From Brachypodium distachyon (Eukaryota > Streptophyta > Magnoliopsida > Poales > Poaceae): a stretch of 64,000 nt of DNA. Each line of letters begins with the position of its first letter. The first letter of the stretch is position 1. This document shows, piece after piece, positions 1 through 10,084 of the stretch. The stretch covers positions 58,265,355 to 58,329,354 of the forward strand of contig NC_016131.3 in the NCBI RefSeq assembly GCF_000005505.3. Reading direction: 5' to 3'. The translations under genes and the position numbers were made by a program. The notes beneath the pieces were generated by a model, which was not told the DNA's origin, did no database searches, and was given only the letters and a program-made list of their open reading frames with translations.

Positions 1-2
1 AG

Positions 3-317
3 TGTACTTGGCTTCGACAACTTCTGGGCGAGCTGCACTGCGACATCCGCACGGCCACTGCTGTGTTCTACGACAACGTCTCCGCCGTCTACCTTGCCGC
101 CAACCCTGTCCATCACAAACGAACGAAGCACATTGAGCTCGATGTACACTTCGTCCGGGAGAAGGTGGCCATCGGCCAGGTTCGAGTCACTCATGTTCCC
201 ACGACACAACAACTCGCGAACATCATGATGAAAGGGCTGCCCACGGCGGTGTTTGATACTCTACGCTCCAGTCTCAGCATTCTTCATCCTGATGCTGTGA
301 CTGCCGGGGGGTGTTAG
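3..317 (+). pseudogene. Ty1/copia pol C-terminus (RNase H end), cut by window edge
   Basis: The open frame runs in from the left edge and stops at the TAG at 315-317. The residues WLRQLLGELHC, then VFYDNVSAVYLAANP, HHKRTKHIELD and a tail with QLANIMMKGLP are typical of the end of the RNase H domain of Ty1/copia polyproteins, which ends just before the 3' LTR. The purine-rich run GCCGGGGGG directly before the LTR fits a polypurine tract. Only the end of the polyprotein is in the window, so whether the element is intact cannot be judged. Confidence 0.85.
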
Positions 318-553
318 TAACGTGACTTGGTCTTGCACGTGTGTGTACAAGCCGTTAGTATTGGTTAGCTGACTTAGTCTATTCCAACGTCTCTAACTTA
401 TCTAATAGTTCGTTGGCAGCTTATCCAGTAGTTTATTGGCTAGATTGTAGGAGTTAGCTGCTCTGCCGAACGCATCTGTACATGTATTTATACCCTTTGT
501 GTTCATTAATACAATCCAAGTGTTGAGCCACTCCATCTCTCTCGTGTCTTGCA
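312..553 (+). repeat. Copia 3' LTR (candidate boundaries)
   Basis: This begins TGTTAGTAAC right after the polypurine tract and ends ...TCTTGCA, so it has TG...CA ends. It contains a TATTTATACC promoter-like motif near 486 and a run of ATTAATACAATCC near the end. The right boundary is inferred from the TGCA and was not checked against a second LTR, which is outside the window. Confidence 0.6.
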
Positions 554-1171
554 CCCACGGCCGCGACCGCCTCCAACCTCATCTACGTCGTCCCCGCCTC
601 CGTCCTCCTCTCCGTTGCTGCGGTTTCCTTTCCCCACGGCTGCCGCCCCATCCCTTCCCACAGCTGCCGTAGCGCCCATCATTTTCTGCCCCCGCCGCCC
701 CTGCTGTACCCCATGGCGAACCAGGCGACCATGCGCGTCGTTGTCGCCGTACCACACCCATAGATCTGCAGCAGCGGCGAGTGACATCGTCGAGTCAGGA
801 ACCTGAGACGCCAACCCCCCATCCAGGCTCGTCGTCAACACGTCGACGAAGCTGAGCTCACCGTCGCCCTGCTGCCCAGACTACGCTTCCTCCTCCCAGT
901 GGACCTCGTCATCTTCCACCCCACCAGCACCTCCAAAACTTCCTCCGCGGGCTAGCAGGTCAGGAATGGGTTGATTTATTTTTCAATGGAAATTCGTATC
1001 CCAATCAATTGTGCAGTGTCTTTCTATGATATATGAAGGAAGAGCAGCAAATTTGGGGCTAAACTATGTTATCCGCCAGTGTTATCTGAAAAAATATATG
1101 TGGGATAGTACTGATATGAAACTGTATACGGAGTATTATCTAGATCTAATAGCATGCATTTCAAGACCATC
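554..1171. other. No gene recognised; GC-rich low-complexity then AT-rich
   Basis: About 400 bases of C/T-rich, proline-coding-like low-complexity sequence follow the LTR, then ordinary AT-rich intergenic DNA. The open frames here lack any recognisable family motif. Confidence 0.5.
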
Positions 1172-1459
1172 GTAACAATATCATTATACTAGTGGCTTCA
1201 CAAAGCAGCAGTCAAACCGTGCTTCTGAATTGAGCATATCAATAATAAAGTGTTCATTAACTTGTGATGTGAACTGCATCTGAAGTCATGTCATTAGCTT
1301 GTCTACTAACAGTCAGTAACAATACCATTATACTAGTGGCTTCACAATGCAGTAGTCAAGTTGTGCTTCTAAATTGAGCATATCAATAATAAAGTGTTCA
1401 TTAACTTGTTCTGTGAACTGCCTCTGAAGTCATTAGCTTGTCTAGTACATTAACAGTCA
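1172..1459. repeat. Two-copy 144-bp direct tandem repeat
   Basis: Units at 1172-1315 and 1316-1459 both run from GTAACAATA through ACTAGTGGCTTCACAA and AATAATAAAGTGTTCATTAA to AACAGTCA, with scattered substitutions and a small indel. This looks like an old tandem duplication in non-coding DNA. Confidence 0.85.
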
Positions 1460-1835
1460 GTATACTTTGGCATCTAGTTACCGTTAAGTACATTTTGCAG
1501 TATAGCAATACAAATATGTAACACCAAGGTAGTAGTATAACAATCAATAATTTTCTCATTTAATGTTGAACAGTTGAATCAGTTTCTGCTTGTGTTAACA
1601 GTTGATAAATATTACTTCTGATTTAAGAACGAACTACACTCTGTTGAGATATCAGTCTAGAAAGGTTTATAGGAAAGTACTCCGCACTTAGTAATACCTC
1701 TTGGTCAGTTAGTATGATTTCTGGTTATACACATGTTTATCATCAACAATTTGATTGAATAGAAGGAAAAGGGAAAAATAAACTCATGCATACAGTCAAG
1801 GCTGGGATTACTCGGGACAACCACTAACATCAGCT

Positions 1836-1867
1836 AACGGCGCGGCGAAGCGCGCGTATCCGGCTAG
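1836..1867 (+). mobile_element. Candidate Helitron 3' terminus
   Basis: A short GC-rich hairpin (GCGCGGCGAAGCGCGC) is followed about 10 nt later by CTAG and then T (CTAG at 1864-1867). This is the rule for Helitron 3' ends: hairpin, then CTRR, inserted before T. No matching 5' TC end was identified upstream, so the extent of the element is unknown. Confidence 0.5.
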
Positions 1868-2319
1868 TAGTTAGCATTGACGAATACAAATACTCTTGGT
1901 TGCACAATTTTTTTTTTCATTTTTCTACACTAACTTCTCGCCATTTACTTGCACCATTATTAGCTCTCATTTCACTTTCTTTTTTACAGGTTAACAACAC
2001 AAGTCACTGATTGATGCTTGCTGATGATTTGGTTCAATATCATTGAAGTTCTCATGTATTTGGTTTCCGGCCTGATCTGCTTGTACTTTTGGTTCTGGGA
2101 TCAACAGTAATAGCTTGTGGAGTTGTTGAGTCTGCTGTGAACTTGTACTTTTGGTTCTGGGATCAACAGTACTTGCATGTATGCTTTCCAGGAACATATA
2201 TATGTATGAAGTTCTGAGATTGTCAATGAGCAGTGTGCGTGAATGATATCTGCTTTTTGAAAATTACATTGAATTGTGAATCTGTGAGAGAATTGGGTGT
2301 GTACTGGAAGTTGGGAGCC

Positions 2320-2735
2320 AAAACTGCCTGGAATTTAATTGAGGGTTGTTTGATTGCCGGGATATGAGAGCAAACTGCCGGGTAAATTCTTGCTTCTCTC
2401 GGCAGTCAGACTGCCGGCATATTCCACATCTGCTGGGAAAACTTAGAGTGAACTGCCGGCAAATATTTATGCTATAGGGCGTAGAGACTGCCAGGAAAAC
2501 TCTTTACCGACAGATACACAATCTAAGGCAGACAAACTGCCGGGAATTTCTTTGCCGGCAGGTAACACTATCCGCCGGGCAAATTATAAAACTGCCGGCA
2601 AAAACTGACATTTTAGGGCAGTCCAACTGCCGGCAAAACTAAAACTGCCGGCAAAGCTTGCTTTGCCGGCAGCGTTATAGGGGGCAGGCCAAACTGCCGG
2701 CAAAAAACCTTTGCCCGCAGTTTTTTTTGCCCTCT
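2320..2735. repeat. Cluster of CTGCCGGCAAA motifs in both orientations
   Basis: More than a dozen copies of CTGCCGG or its complement (for example ACTGCCGGCAAA and TTTGCCGGCAG) lie at irregular spacing. Dense short motifs in both orientations are typical of the subterminal regions of CACTA-type DNA transposons. No CACTA terminal repeat was found nearby, so the class is inference. Confidence 0.65.
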
Positions 2736-2758
2736 TTAGTGATATTTGCCTACAAAAT

Positions 2759-3394
2759 GAGGTAAACATTGTCACAAGTTAAACAAAATGTGACAAACAC
2801 TGTCTCAAATTTACAAAATGGTTTAAACATTATCACAAGTTTATGAACATTGCGTAAAATGTGGCATACACTTCCGCAATTTACAAATGTGAGGTAAACA
2901 ATGCCACAAGTTTGCAATCAAGGGGTAAAATGTGGCAAACACTGTAATGAATTTACAAACATGAGATAAACATTGCCACAAGTTTAGAAACATGAGATAT
3001 ATGTGACAAACATCGTCTCAAATCTACAAAATGAGGTAAACATCTCACAAGTTTACAAACATGGGTTAAATGTGGCAAACACTTTCGCAAATTTACAAAC
3101 ATGAGGTAAACGTTGTCACAAGTTCACAAACATGGGTAAAATTGTGGCACACACTTTCGCAATTTTACAAAGATGAGGGAAACATTTTCACAAGTTTAAC
3201 ATCACGGGGTAAAATGTGGCAAACATTGTCCTAAATTTATACATATGAGATTAACATTGTCACAAGTTTACAATCACGGAGTAAAATATGGCAAACACTG
3301 CCATGAATTTACAAACACGAGGTAAACATTGTCACAAGTTTACAAACATGGATAAATGTGACAAACACTGTCAAGGGTTTACAAACATGAGGTA
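2759..3394. repeat. About nine degenerate copies of a ~70-bp tandem repeat
   Basis: Each unit starts GAGGTAAACATTGTCACAAG and continues TTTACAAACATGGG, then AAAATGTGGCAAACACT and TTTACAAACAT. The unit is itself made of two related half-units (about 31 and 40 bp), so this is a higher-order minisatellite. It directly abuts the CTGCCGGCAAA cluster and may belong to the same transposon. Confidence 0.85.
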
Positions 3395-4463
3395 GAAAAT
3401 GGAATTCATAAAAAGAAAAAGAAAAACGAGAACAAGATGGACCAGCATCACCAAATTAAGGTGTAATAGTATTACCTAAAGGCTGAAGCAAGGCATAACT
3501 TGCTGCAGCTAGCTATCCTTATATTCCTACATGGTTCCTAGGCAGCATCAATATTCAGCTAAGTATATTCTTTACTCTTGCGCCAAAGGATGCCATGGAT
3601 TCCATTGGAGATTTAAACCATTTAAAAGTTGCTGAGATACATATACATATCATAAACTACTAGTCCATGTTGCCCAACAGGTATATGCTTTTCTTTATAT
3701 TTGTTGCCACACATTCACTTATGACTTGACATTAGATCAGTAGTCGTACCTCAGTATTTGATTCTTCTGAAGCTCGTTTTGTTGTCAGAGCTGAAGTGAT
3801 GAGAATTATGCAATACATAAAGCTGGAGGCTGGATTGGTTCGGTGTTATGATATTTAAGAGATGCTCCCAATAGGTAAATTTTGTAAATGTCCTAAATGC
3901 ATTCAGAGTTCTTCAGCGGGACGAGAAGTCATCTGTCGCGGCAGCAGAGAAATCAATAAATCTAACTCGTAGCTTAGGATGCAACAAGGAGTGGCTTAAC
4001 ATGTACCTGAGAGGTGTCATCTTTGTAGAATGTATAAATTAGACAATAAGTTTGGATGTGCTATTTATTTGGGGTTCAACTTGGAATCATAGTTGTAATC
4101 AGGTGGAATTTTCTTGCTATTTAGTTGGGGTTAAACTTGGAATTATAGTCGTAAGCAGGTGAATTCTTTCTCTCTTTTTTAACCAGGTGGAATTTTTCGT
4201 TATTGGGGCATCGAAAACTCAAATGTGGATTGCTCCATGAATCCAAGCGGTGGTTTTATGAAATTGAAAGCAAACTCTAAGTATTTATCAAGCCTCCTTT
4301 TCTTTTCATTTTTGGAATCCCATTCTCGTTATGCTCCATTTGCTACTATAGTCGTGTAATGCAGCTCTTATTTTCTGTCCTTTTAGAGCTACCTCCGAAA
4401 GTATCCACTCTGAGGTGAGCTTCAACTTTGCAGTCAAAGGAATCCTCAAGCATTTCTTTTCAG
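3395..4463. other. No gene recognised
   Basis: AT-rich intergenic sequence with only short open frames. No protein family, RNA gene or transposon end was recognised. Confidence 0.5.
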
Positions 4464-4600
4464 ACACATAATAGTGTTATTTGCACAAACAGGACACGCG
4501 CAAGGGTTCCATACACATAATAGTGTTGTTATTTGCACAAATAGGTCATGCGCAAGGGTTCCAGACACATAATAGTGTTATTTGCACAGGCAGGCCATGC
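4464..4600. repeat. Three-copy ~50-bp direct repeat
   Basis: ACACATAATAGTGTT...ATTTGCACA...CATGCGCAAGGGTTC occurs at 4464, 4513 and 4565. The last copy is partial and runs into the foldback element that follows. Confidence 0.8.
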
Positions 4601-4609
4601 GGTCAAACA

Positions 4610-4785
4610 CGATTGACAAAAATGGTCCCCTCTTAAATGAAATGCCAAAAATGACCTGGTGGCTTTGAATGTATCCAGAGCCCTTCCGCCAACCCCATTG
4701 GCAAAAAGCTCACGTGTCGCTTTTTAGACTTTTCGTCCGGCCATTTTTGGCGTTTCATTTCAGAGGGAGCTATTTTTGTCAATCG
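4610..4785. repeat. Foldback (inverted-repeat) element
   Basis: The arm at about 4610-4656 (CGATTGACAAAAATGG...ATGCCAAAAATGACC) is the imperfect reverse complement of 4739-4785 (GGCCATTTTTGGCG...TTTTTGTCAATCG). The loop between is about 80 bp. This is probably a small non-autonomous DNA transposon; no clear target duplication was found. Confidence 0.65.
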
Positions 4786-4855
4786 CGTTGCACAGGGGGC
4801 CAAGAGTAAAAAACTCGGACATCTCGTGACTCATTTGATGTACTTTTAGAACTCA

Positions 4856-4884
4856 CTAACACAATGCCTATGCATTGCTACAGA
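4856..4884 (-). mobile_element. Decayed Helitron 3' end (minus strand)
   Basis: Read on the minus strand, GCAATGCATAGGCATTGTGT then TAG resembles the grass Helitron end GCAACGCACGGGCA...CTAGT seen elsewhere in this window, but with several C-to-T or G-to-A changes. That pattern fits methyl-cytosine decay. The terminus is TTAG rather than CTAG, so this is tentative. Confidence 0.3.
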
Positions 4885-4896
4885 CTAAATATATTA

Positions 4897-4951
4897 CTCC
4901 CTCTGATCCTAAATTCGTGTCATGGTTTTAAGAATTTATGATCGTAGGGAG
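4897..4951. mobile_element. Short Stowaway-like MITE
   Basis: Begins CTCCCTCTGATC and ends GATCGTAGGGAG, with TA on both sides. At about 55 bp it is probably an internally deleted copy. Confidence 0.6.
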
Positions 4952-5436
4952 TACATATTTAAAAAGAATATTGTATTGTCATATATTGTCTTTGATTCGT
5001 ATAATTCATATTTGTATTTGCCAAATCAACAAGTGATGCATTCTGGAAATGTGACTGGCCGCGGCCACCGATTCAATCTTTTGTAGGAGTAAAGAGTTGC
5101 TTACTCTGAACAAATTAACACCACGGATAGCTAGCTAGCAAGCAGTTCTTTCGGCTCCATGAAGTTCAAGAGATCGATGAACCGATTCAATTCGAGCATT
5201 ATTCAGCAAAAGCATACCTTTTTTACTATCATCAGCGAAGATCACGAGGATATAAATATACTCGTGCGTGTTTGCGATTGCAAGATATAGCAATATCCAG
5301 CTAGTGCGTGATCTTCAGTCTCCTAACTCCCTGAGGTCTCAGCCCAAACGCTGGGACCAAGCTCTCAGTCTCAGGGGCAGTTGCCAGCCGGTGCCTGGAC
5401 CTTCTCTGGCACGGATTCAGCGATGAACGTAAACCT
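4952..5436. other. No gene recognised
   Basis: Intergenic sequence. The small open frames here have no recognisable motif. Confidence 0.45.
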
Positions 5437-5521
5437 CTAGGATGCAGCTCTCCGGTCGATCTTCCTCCGCTCGCCGTCCTCCGGGAACGCCAGTGCAGGA
5501 GCATTGTTCTGGTTCACCTTC
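5437..5521 (-). other. Possible C-terminal exon of an unidentified gene
   Basis: On the minus strand a consensus acceptor (TTTTCTTCAG) is followed by a frame reading KVNQNNAPALAFPEDGER... and ending at TAG (5437-5439). Further upstream on the same strand (about 5710-5790) a second coding-like stretch reads GIAILLKDAKAEGSRAILGV after a possible acceptor near 5790. The two do not join in an obvious way, and the protein family is not recognised. It could be a gene relic or chance. Confidence 0.2.
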
Positions 5522-6210
5522 CTGAAGAAAACAGGTACAGGAAACAACCAGGGACAGACCAATGATAATGCCAGCACAAAACAAAATTTGACAAAAAAAC
5601 AGCAGACATATTTCTAAAAAAGCAGAAGCAAAATGACCCCCAAAATGTCGACCGGGAAATGTTGGACCATAACACGCTCGCTGACATAAACAAACAAACA
5701 GAAAAATGACTAATGACCTTGTTTTTCTTCACGCCAAGAATGGCCCGACTCCCTTCAGCTTTGGCATCCTTCAGGAGAATAGCAATCCCCACTACAGCAA
5801 AAAAGAAGTCTTGAAATCTGAGTTCCGCAAGTCACTGGCACAATCTTTTAACGACTGTCCGATCATGGCAATCAAACTGAATACAGTGAGAAGGGAATTC
5901 ATTTTCGAGAAAACATGTCATATTACGTTCTTTTCTGCAGTCTATATAATAGCATAGCCGAAAGCCCCAAAGGCCATGAGATTCTTCGCAGTACTGCTTA
6001 ACCATTGATCAAGCAGACAAGAGATGCTGGCAGAGGATAGCTCTGAAACTAACAGTCACAGCTTGCTACCTTCCAGAAATTAACCAAGAGACAAAAGGAA
6101 CAGAAGGTGGTCAGAAGTCTGCTCCACAAAATTGACTGGGCTTTTTTTCGCCCGTTCCACACACTTTTGGCCGAATTGTCTATTCCTAAAGACCAGCCAT
6201 ACAAAGACTC
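5522..6210. other. Mostly unassigned; possible relic exons
   Basis: Apart from the coding-like stretch near 5710-5790, minus-strand frames near 5940-6000 read hydrophobically (NLMAFGAFGYAII) but hit stops. No gene model can be supported. Confidence 0.3.
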
Positions 6211-6341
6211 TAATATTAATTGGTATCTTGACTTATATTTCTATATTTTAATTGGCATCTTGACTCACATCATAATATTAATTGGTATCTTGACTTATAT
6301 TTCTATATTTTAATTGGCATCTTGACTCACATCATAATATT
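6211..6341. repeat. Perfect 62-bp tandem duplication
   Basis: Units 6211-6272 and 6273-6334 are identical base for base (TAATATTAATTGG...CTCACATCA), followed by a partial third start to 6341. Perfect identity implies recent replication slippage or gene-conversion upkeep. Confidence 0.95.
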
Positions 6342-6670
6342 TCTTTTACTGGACACAGCCACTCGTATCAGATACGCACTAAAGATGATGATTTGGGACA
6401 AGATTGCACACCCTATCTCAATGAATACATGTAGGAGCAGTGATTGGTACAGCACCCAATTTGTTCTCAACATCAGGCTACAGTTGGTGCCTTGACGATG
6501 ACATGAACTTGCAGTGGCGCTTACCATAGGATTTGTAGGTTCTCCACAGCAGTTGTTGTCGGTGTTGAGTGGACATGTCGGCTGTTGATCATGAAGGATG
6601 TTGATCTGATCGATTGGCGAGTGTCACCTGCAACTGCGGAGAAAAGCATATCCATTAAATACTTGGAGAT

Positions 6671-7168
6671 AAAACTAGCCTCCATAGCAATGGAGATATT
6701 TGAGGAGTTCTTTGACTAAGAAGTATTTAATGATTTCACTGGCCCTTTCGCAAATTCAATAAATATTGCTGGATTTCTCAGAGCCAAGCTAATATACAGA
6801 ACTGGCGAAGGATTCTTACATGTGTTCGGGGAAATAGGCTGAGAAATCCATGTTGATATGGTACAGGTTCAAGAGATACCAGTAGGGTGGACAATAAACA
6901 TCTCTATATTCAAAGAGTAGCTAGACATACTCAGGATTGTGTAGTTGACAGTCATGTTCGAGTAGAGCTTTCTCATGAAGATGTTACCAAAGTAACCATG
7001 GATGATGTCATTTTTGGAAGTGCCTCACCACAAGGAAGATTTGATGTTGTAGTATGGAAATCTCACTTGCCGCCGTATTACAGCTGCATAACTAGCTGTG
7101 AGATACGTGATTCAAAGTTTATGTTTAAGTGGAATAACCGTTGTAAGAAGAGGAAGAGTTTGTGTTGA
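6671..7168 (+). pseudogene. NB-ARC gene relic, 3' third only
   Basis: This matches the 3' part of the NB-ARC gene at 42887-44407 (same strand) from AAACTAGCctccatAGCAATGG onward. It carries an in-frame stop (TTTGACTAAGAAG) and small indels. The last 93 codons are open and keep the family tail: VTMDDVIFGSASPQGRF, VVWKSHLPPYYS and NNRCKKRKSLC. Similarity continues through the 3' untranslated region to about 7336. No P-loop region is present, so this is a truncated duplicate. Confidence 0.85.
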
Positions 7169-7336
7169 CCTCTGAAGATCTAGTTGTAAAAATATGTTGT
7201 ATCATAATGAAATGCATGTTTTTACCTCTTATATTTACTTCCTGGTTGTTTCAGAATTACTCTAAAAGACCACTTAAGTCAACTAGTTAATTCTGTTAGT
7301 AGAGTTTTTTACTGCAGAAGTAGAAGGTAGAACAGG

Positions 7337-8106
7337 ATAGAACTACAACTAAAGTGGACCTTCAGGGGCATAAAAAGCTATCGTGGCACAAGAAGTTGCT
7401 TGAAGCACGGGAAAAACTTCCTTTGTGTCAAAGCAACCAACCTTATCCGGTTCTCCCAATCAATCTGGACTCAAAGAACATCCAGTTGATCAAACTAACA
7501 ACAAAGTCAATGCCATACCTGATACCTATATTGGTGCATTGGAAAGTCACCTAGAAATTGAACATGAATTTTGCCATAATGCATAAATGTTCCATGCATT
7601 ACTTATTTAGTTCAGAAATAAGACCAGTGTACCACAAACCAACTGTAGAGAGATAGCCCACAAGGGGAAGAGGCAACTCACCCTACTGTCCCTAAAGATC
7701 ACAGTCAAGAATGCAATTGCAGGAGTTCACGGCCATAATCAAAGGACTAGCAGTCTCCAATTGTACCCATTAGCCACAAGACAAGGTCAAGGTACCATAC
7801 CAGTTGATTTTTTCTCTGAACCAAAGCTCTTCAGTGAGACAGCGACTGTTACTACAAAACAAGGACTTCAACCTATGATTCCAAAATCAACACTGAAATT
7901 TGTTAGACGATGATAATGTAGCAAGCATCATTTCATACGTTCACATCAAATCAAATTAGATTCAAAAAATCTTGAGAGAAATGAGAAAGACCAAGTGGAA
8001 TCAAGCAGAACATGCATGAATACTCAATATAGCTAATGCAACAAAACGCATATTAGTCAAATCGATAATACACACACACACACAAAAATCTCAACTCAAA
8101 TAACTA
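7337..8106. other. No gene recognised; short (CA)n run
   Basis: Intergenic DNA with a small CA microsatellite near 8069-8084. From about 7970 it resembles 11000-11300, the 3' flank of the neighbouring NB-ARC duplicate, so the tandem duplication extends past the genes. Confidence 0.5.
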
Positions 8107-8219
8107 CTCCCTCCGGCCGGAATTACTTGTCGAAATATTACATGTATCTAGACGCTTTTTAAACATAGATACATCCATATTTGGACAAATTTGAGACAAA
8201 TAATATGGGTCAGAGGGAG
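8107..8219. mobile_element. Stowaway-type MITE
   Basis: CTCCCTCCGGCC...GGGTCAGAGGGAG flanked by TA. The interior carries the family signature GTCGAAATATTACATGTATC and AGATACATCCATATTTGG. Confidence 0.9.
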
Positions 8220-8617
8220 TACCTTATTTTTCAATCTCTTCTTAGCAGCTCGCAACAGTGCGTCGCGAATTTTGCAGCATAGACATCATCATTAGTTGTT
8301 GTATGGTGGTAGTGCATCAGACATTCAGATCTCCGTCCACGGCCAAAAGCCCAAAACATCCCCTCAAAAGACATGATTTCCTGCAGAATTAGCTTTGGAC
8401 TTGCAGCAAGAAGCATCTCCATTTGGGAGCATCTACTTTCTGAGCTAAGTTTAGTAAAATCATTGACAAGAACACATAATTGATAGCTCATTATAATGTG
8501 TATCTCAACTTTAATTCCCAAAAAGTGTAGGTCTCCATGCCATGCCTCATTATTTCAGTAATGATCTAGGATTTACACATAAGAAGATAACAGCATATGA
8601 GACTAACAGCTACGAAA

Positions 8618-10084
8618 TTAACAATGTCTAATAACACTATGAGAGCGCTTTCTCTTGGCAACTCTAGCTTGAAGCTCCCGAATCTCACAAGTATAGATGC
8701 AGCAATGGTAGGGTGCTATTCGAGACTTCCATGCAAGGACCTTAAATGTCCCATGAGGCCTGATGCTTCCATACATCACATCTTGGAACGTTATTTTCGG
8801 AACTTCCTCTTGAGAAGAGCAAGTCTGATACTGATCAAGAACAAGAAAGCCTTCAGTAGTTCCACCCATTCTTTCAAGATATGTAGGTCTATTCTCATTG
8901 AGAAAAGCAGATGGATGAGCAGAAAATTTGGAGAGATGATTCTGTACGCATCCTCTCAGGAACACCAGAAGCTTGTACCAGAAACGGGCATTAAAATTGT
9001 CTCTCAATAAACAGGCGGTGATGTTTGCAGCAGTCAAAGATTCATTCAGCATCCTCGCTATCTCCATTGCCAAATAAACAAGTCTTGGGTGCATCTCCGG
9101 GTCTGTGCTTCCAAATGTAATCACCTTGAAGAAATACCAGTATGCCTCATGGGGCAGTTGCTTTAGTGTTACAGCCTGTGCTGTTCCAAGCTTCTTGATC
9201 TTCTCAGATCGGCTTGTGATTATGATTTTACTGCCACTTGTAGTTCTACATCGAGCAAAATTGCACAACCTTTCCCACAGATCTTCGTGGAGATCCCCAG
9301 CTACCTCAAGAACAACCAGCAATCTCCCATTATTCTCACATCCTTCTCTCAAAGTGGCCATATCTTCACCTCTTAAATTACCGTGTCTGAAGAACATGAT
9401 CTGTCGGAAATTATCGCGGACTCTTTCGTCCTCGCAGACATGAGCGACAAGGGTACTCTTTCCAGCTCTCCCTGGACCAACAATTGGGAGGACATCAAAC
9501 CTGCCAAGACTGCTGCCACAATAAGGTTGTGTGTGCAATAGGAAATTGATGACCTGCTCCATCTCCATCTGGCGGCTAAACATGCACTTGTCCAGCAAGA
9601 GATGCATGCTGTAAGGCTGCCGATGCCGGTGAGGATATGTACTCAAGAACAGTACCAGCTCACTGGCATCAAGAATCATGGTCCTCAAACTGTCAAGGAC
9701 CTCTTCAAGCTCTTGCAAAGTTTTTCTTCTGCTGCTGCTGGAGAGGCTAAAGTGTTGCGCATGACTAAATTGAGGCAAAGCCCAAGAGCGACTCACGACC
9801 TGCTGATCTTTCACCTCGATTTCTTTATGAGCATGGTATCTGAAGGTGTCAAGAACGTAATAACCTTGGTATATGGCATCCCTCAGCATGCTTAGCTGCA
9901 GAAGCATCCCATGGTTTGTGATGTGCCGCCCTGCAGCCTCGTCGAGGATGACCTGTGCCCTGAGGAGGATCCTCTCCAGGCTAGCCTGCAGGGTCAGCTC
10001 TGTTGGCTTGGAGTATTTGTTGATTAAGAAACTCATGGATCTTGTGGCGAGTTCACCCATCACGGCAGAAATGAAAATCTCCAT
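8618..10084 (-). CDS. LRR-less NB-ARC (NLR-like) protein, 488 aa
   Basis: Single open exon. Residues 1-110 are a helical Rx-N/coiled-coil-like N-terminus (MEIFISAVMGELATRSMSFL, then GYYVLDTFRY). The P-loop is GPGRAGKST at 203-211. The kinase-2 strand reads LLVVLEVAGD near 255-264, with Glu-Val where LDDVW is usual. The RNBS-B motif GSKIIITSRS lies near 284-293. The tail has no LRRs, only a ~50-residue module (KITFQDVMYGS...GTFKVLAWKS...CEI). NB-ARC proteins act as nucleotide-dependent immune switches in the cytosol; a role here is inferred from family only. The start is the first Met of the conserved ME.F.SAV.GEL motif shared by the paralogues. It is a tandem duplicate of 11306-12799, same strand. 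At about 490 aa it is far shorter than a full NLR. Confidence 0.85.
   Translation of the reverse strand: MEIFISAVMGELATRSMSFLINKYSKPTELTLQASLERILLRAQVILDEAAGRHITNHGMLLQLSMLRDAIYQGYYVLDTFRYHAHKEIEVKDQQVVSRSWALPQFSHAQHFSLSSSSRRKTLQELEEVLDSLRTMILDASELVLFLSTYPHRHRQPYSMHLLLDKCMFSRQMEMEQVINFLLHTQPYCGSSLGRFDVLPIVGPGRAGKSTLVAHVCEDERVRDNFRQIMFFRHGNLRGEDMATLREGCENNGRLLVVLEVAGDLHEDLWERLCNFARCRTTSGSKIIITSRSEKIKKLGTAQAVTLKQLPHEAYWYFFKVITFGSTDPEMHPRLVYLAMEIARMLNESLTAANITACLLRDNFNARFWYKLLVFLRGCVQNHLSKFSAHPSAFLNENRPTYLERMGGTTEGFLVLDQYQTCSSQEEVPKITFQDVMYGSIRPHGTFKVLAWKSRIAPYHCCIYTCEIRELQARVAKRKRSHSVIRHC

Noticed and set aside
8231..8521. 96-codon minus-strand frame between a Stowaway and the NB-ARC gene
   Set aside because: No recognisable motif. 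The duplicate flank near 11150-11280 does not preserve the frame.
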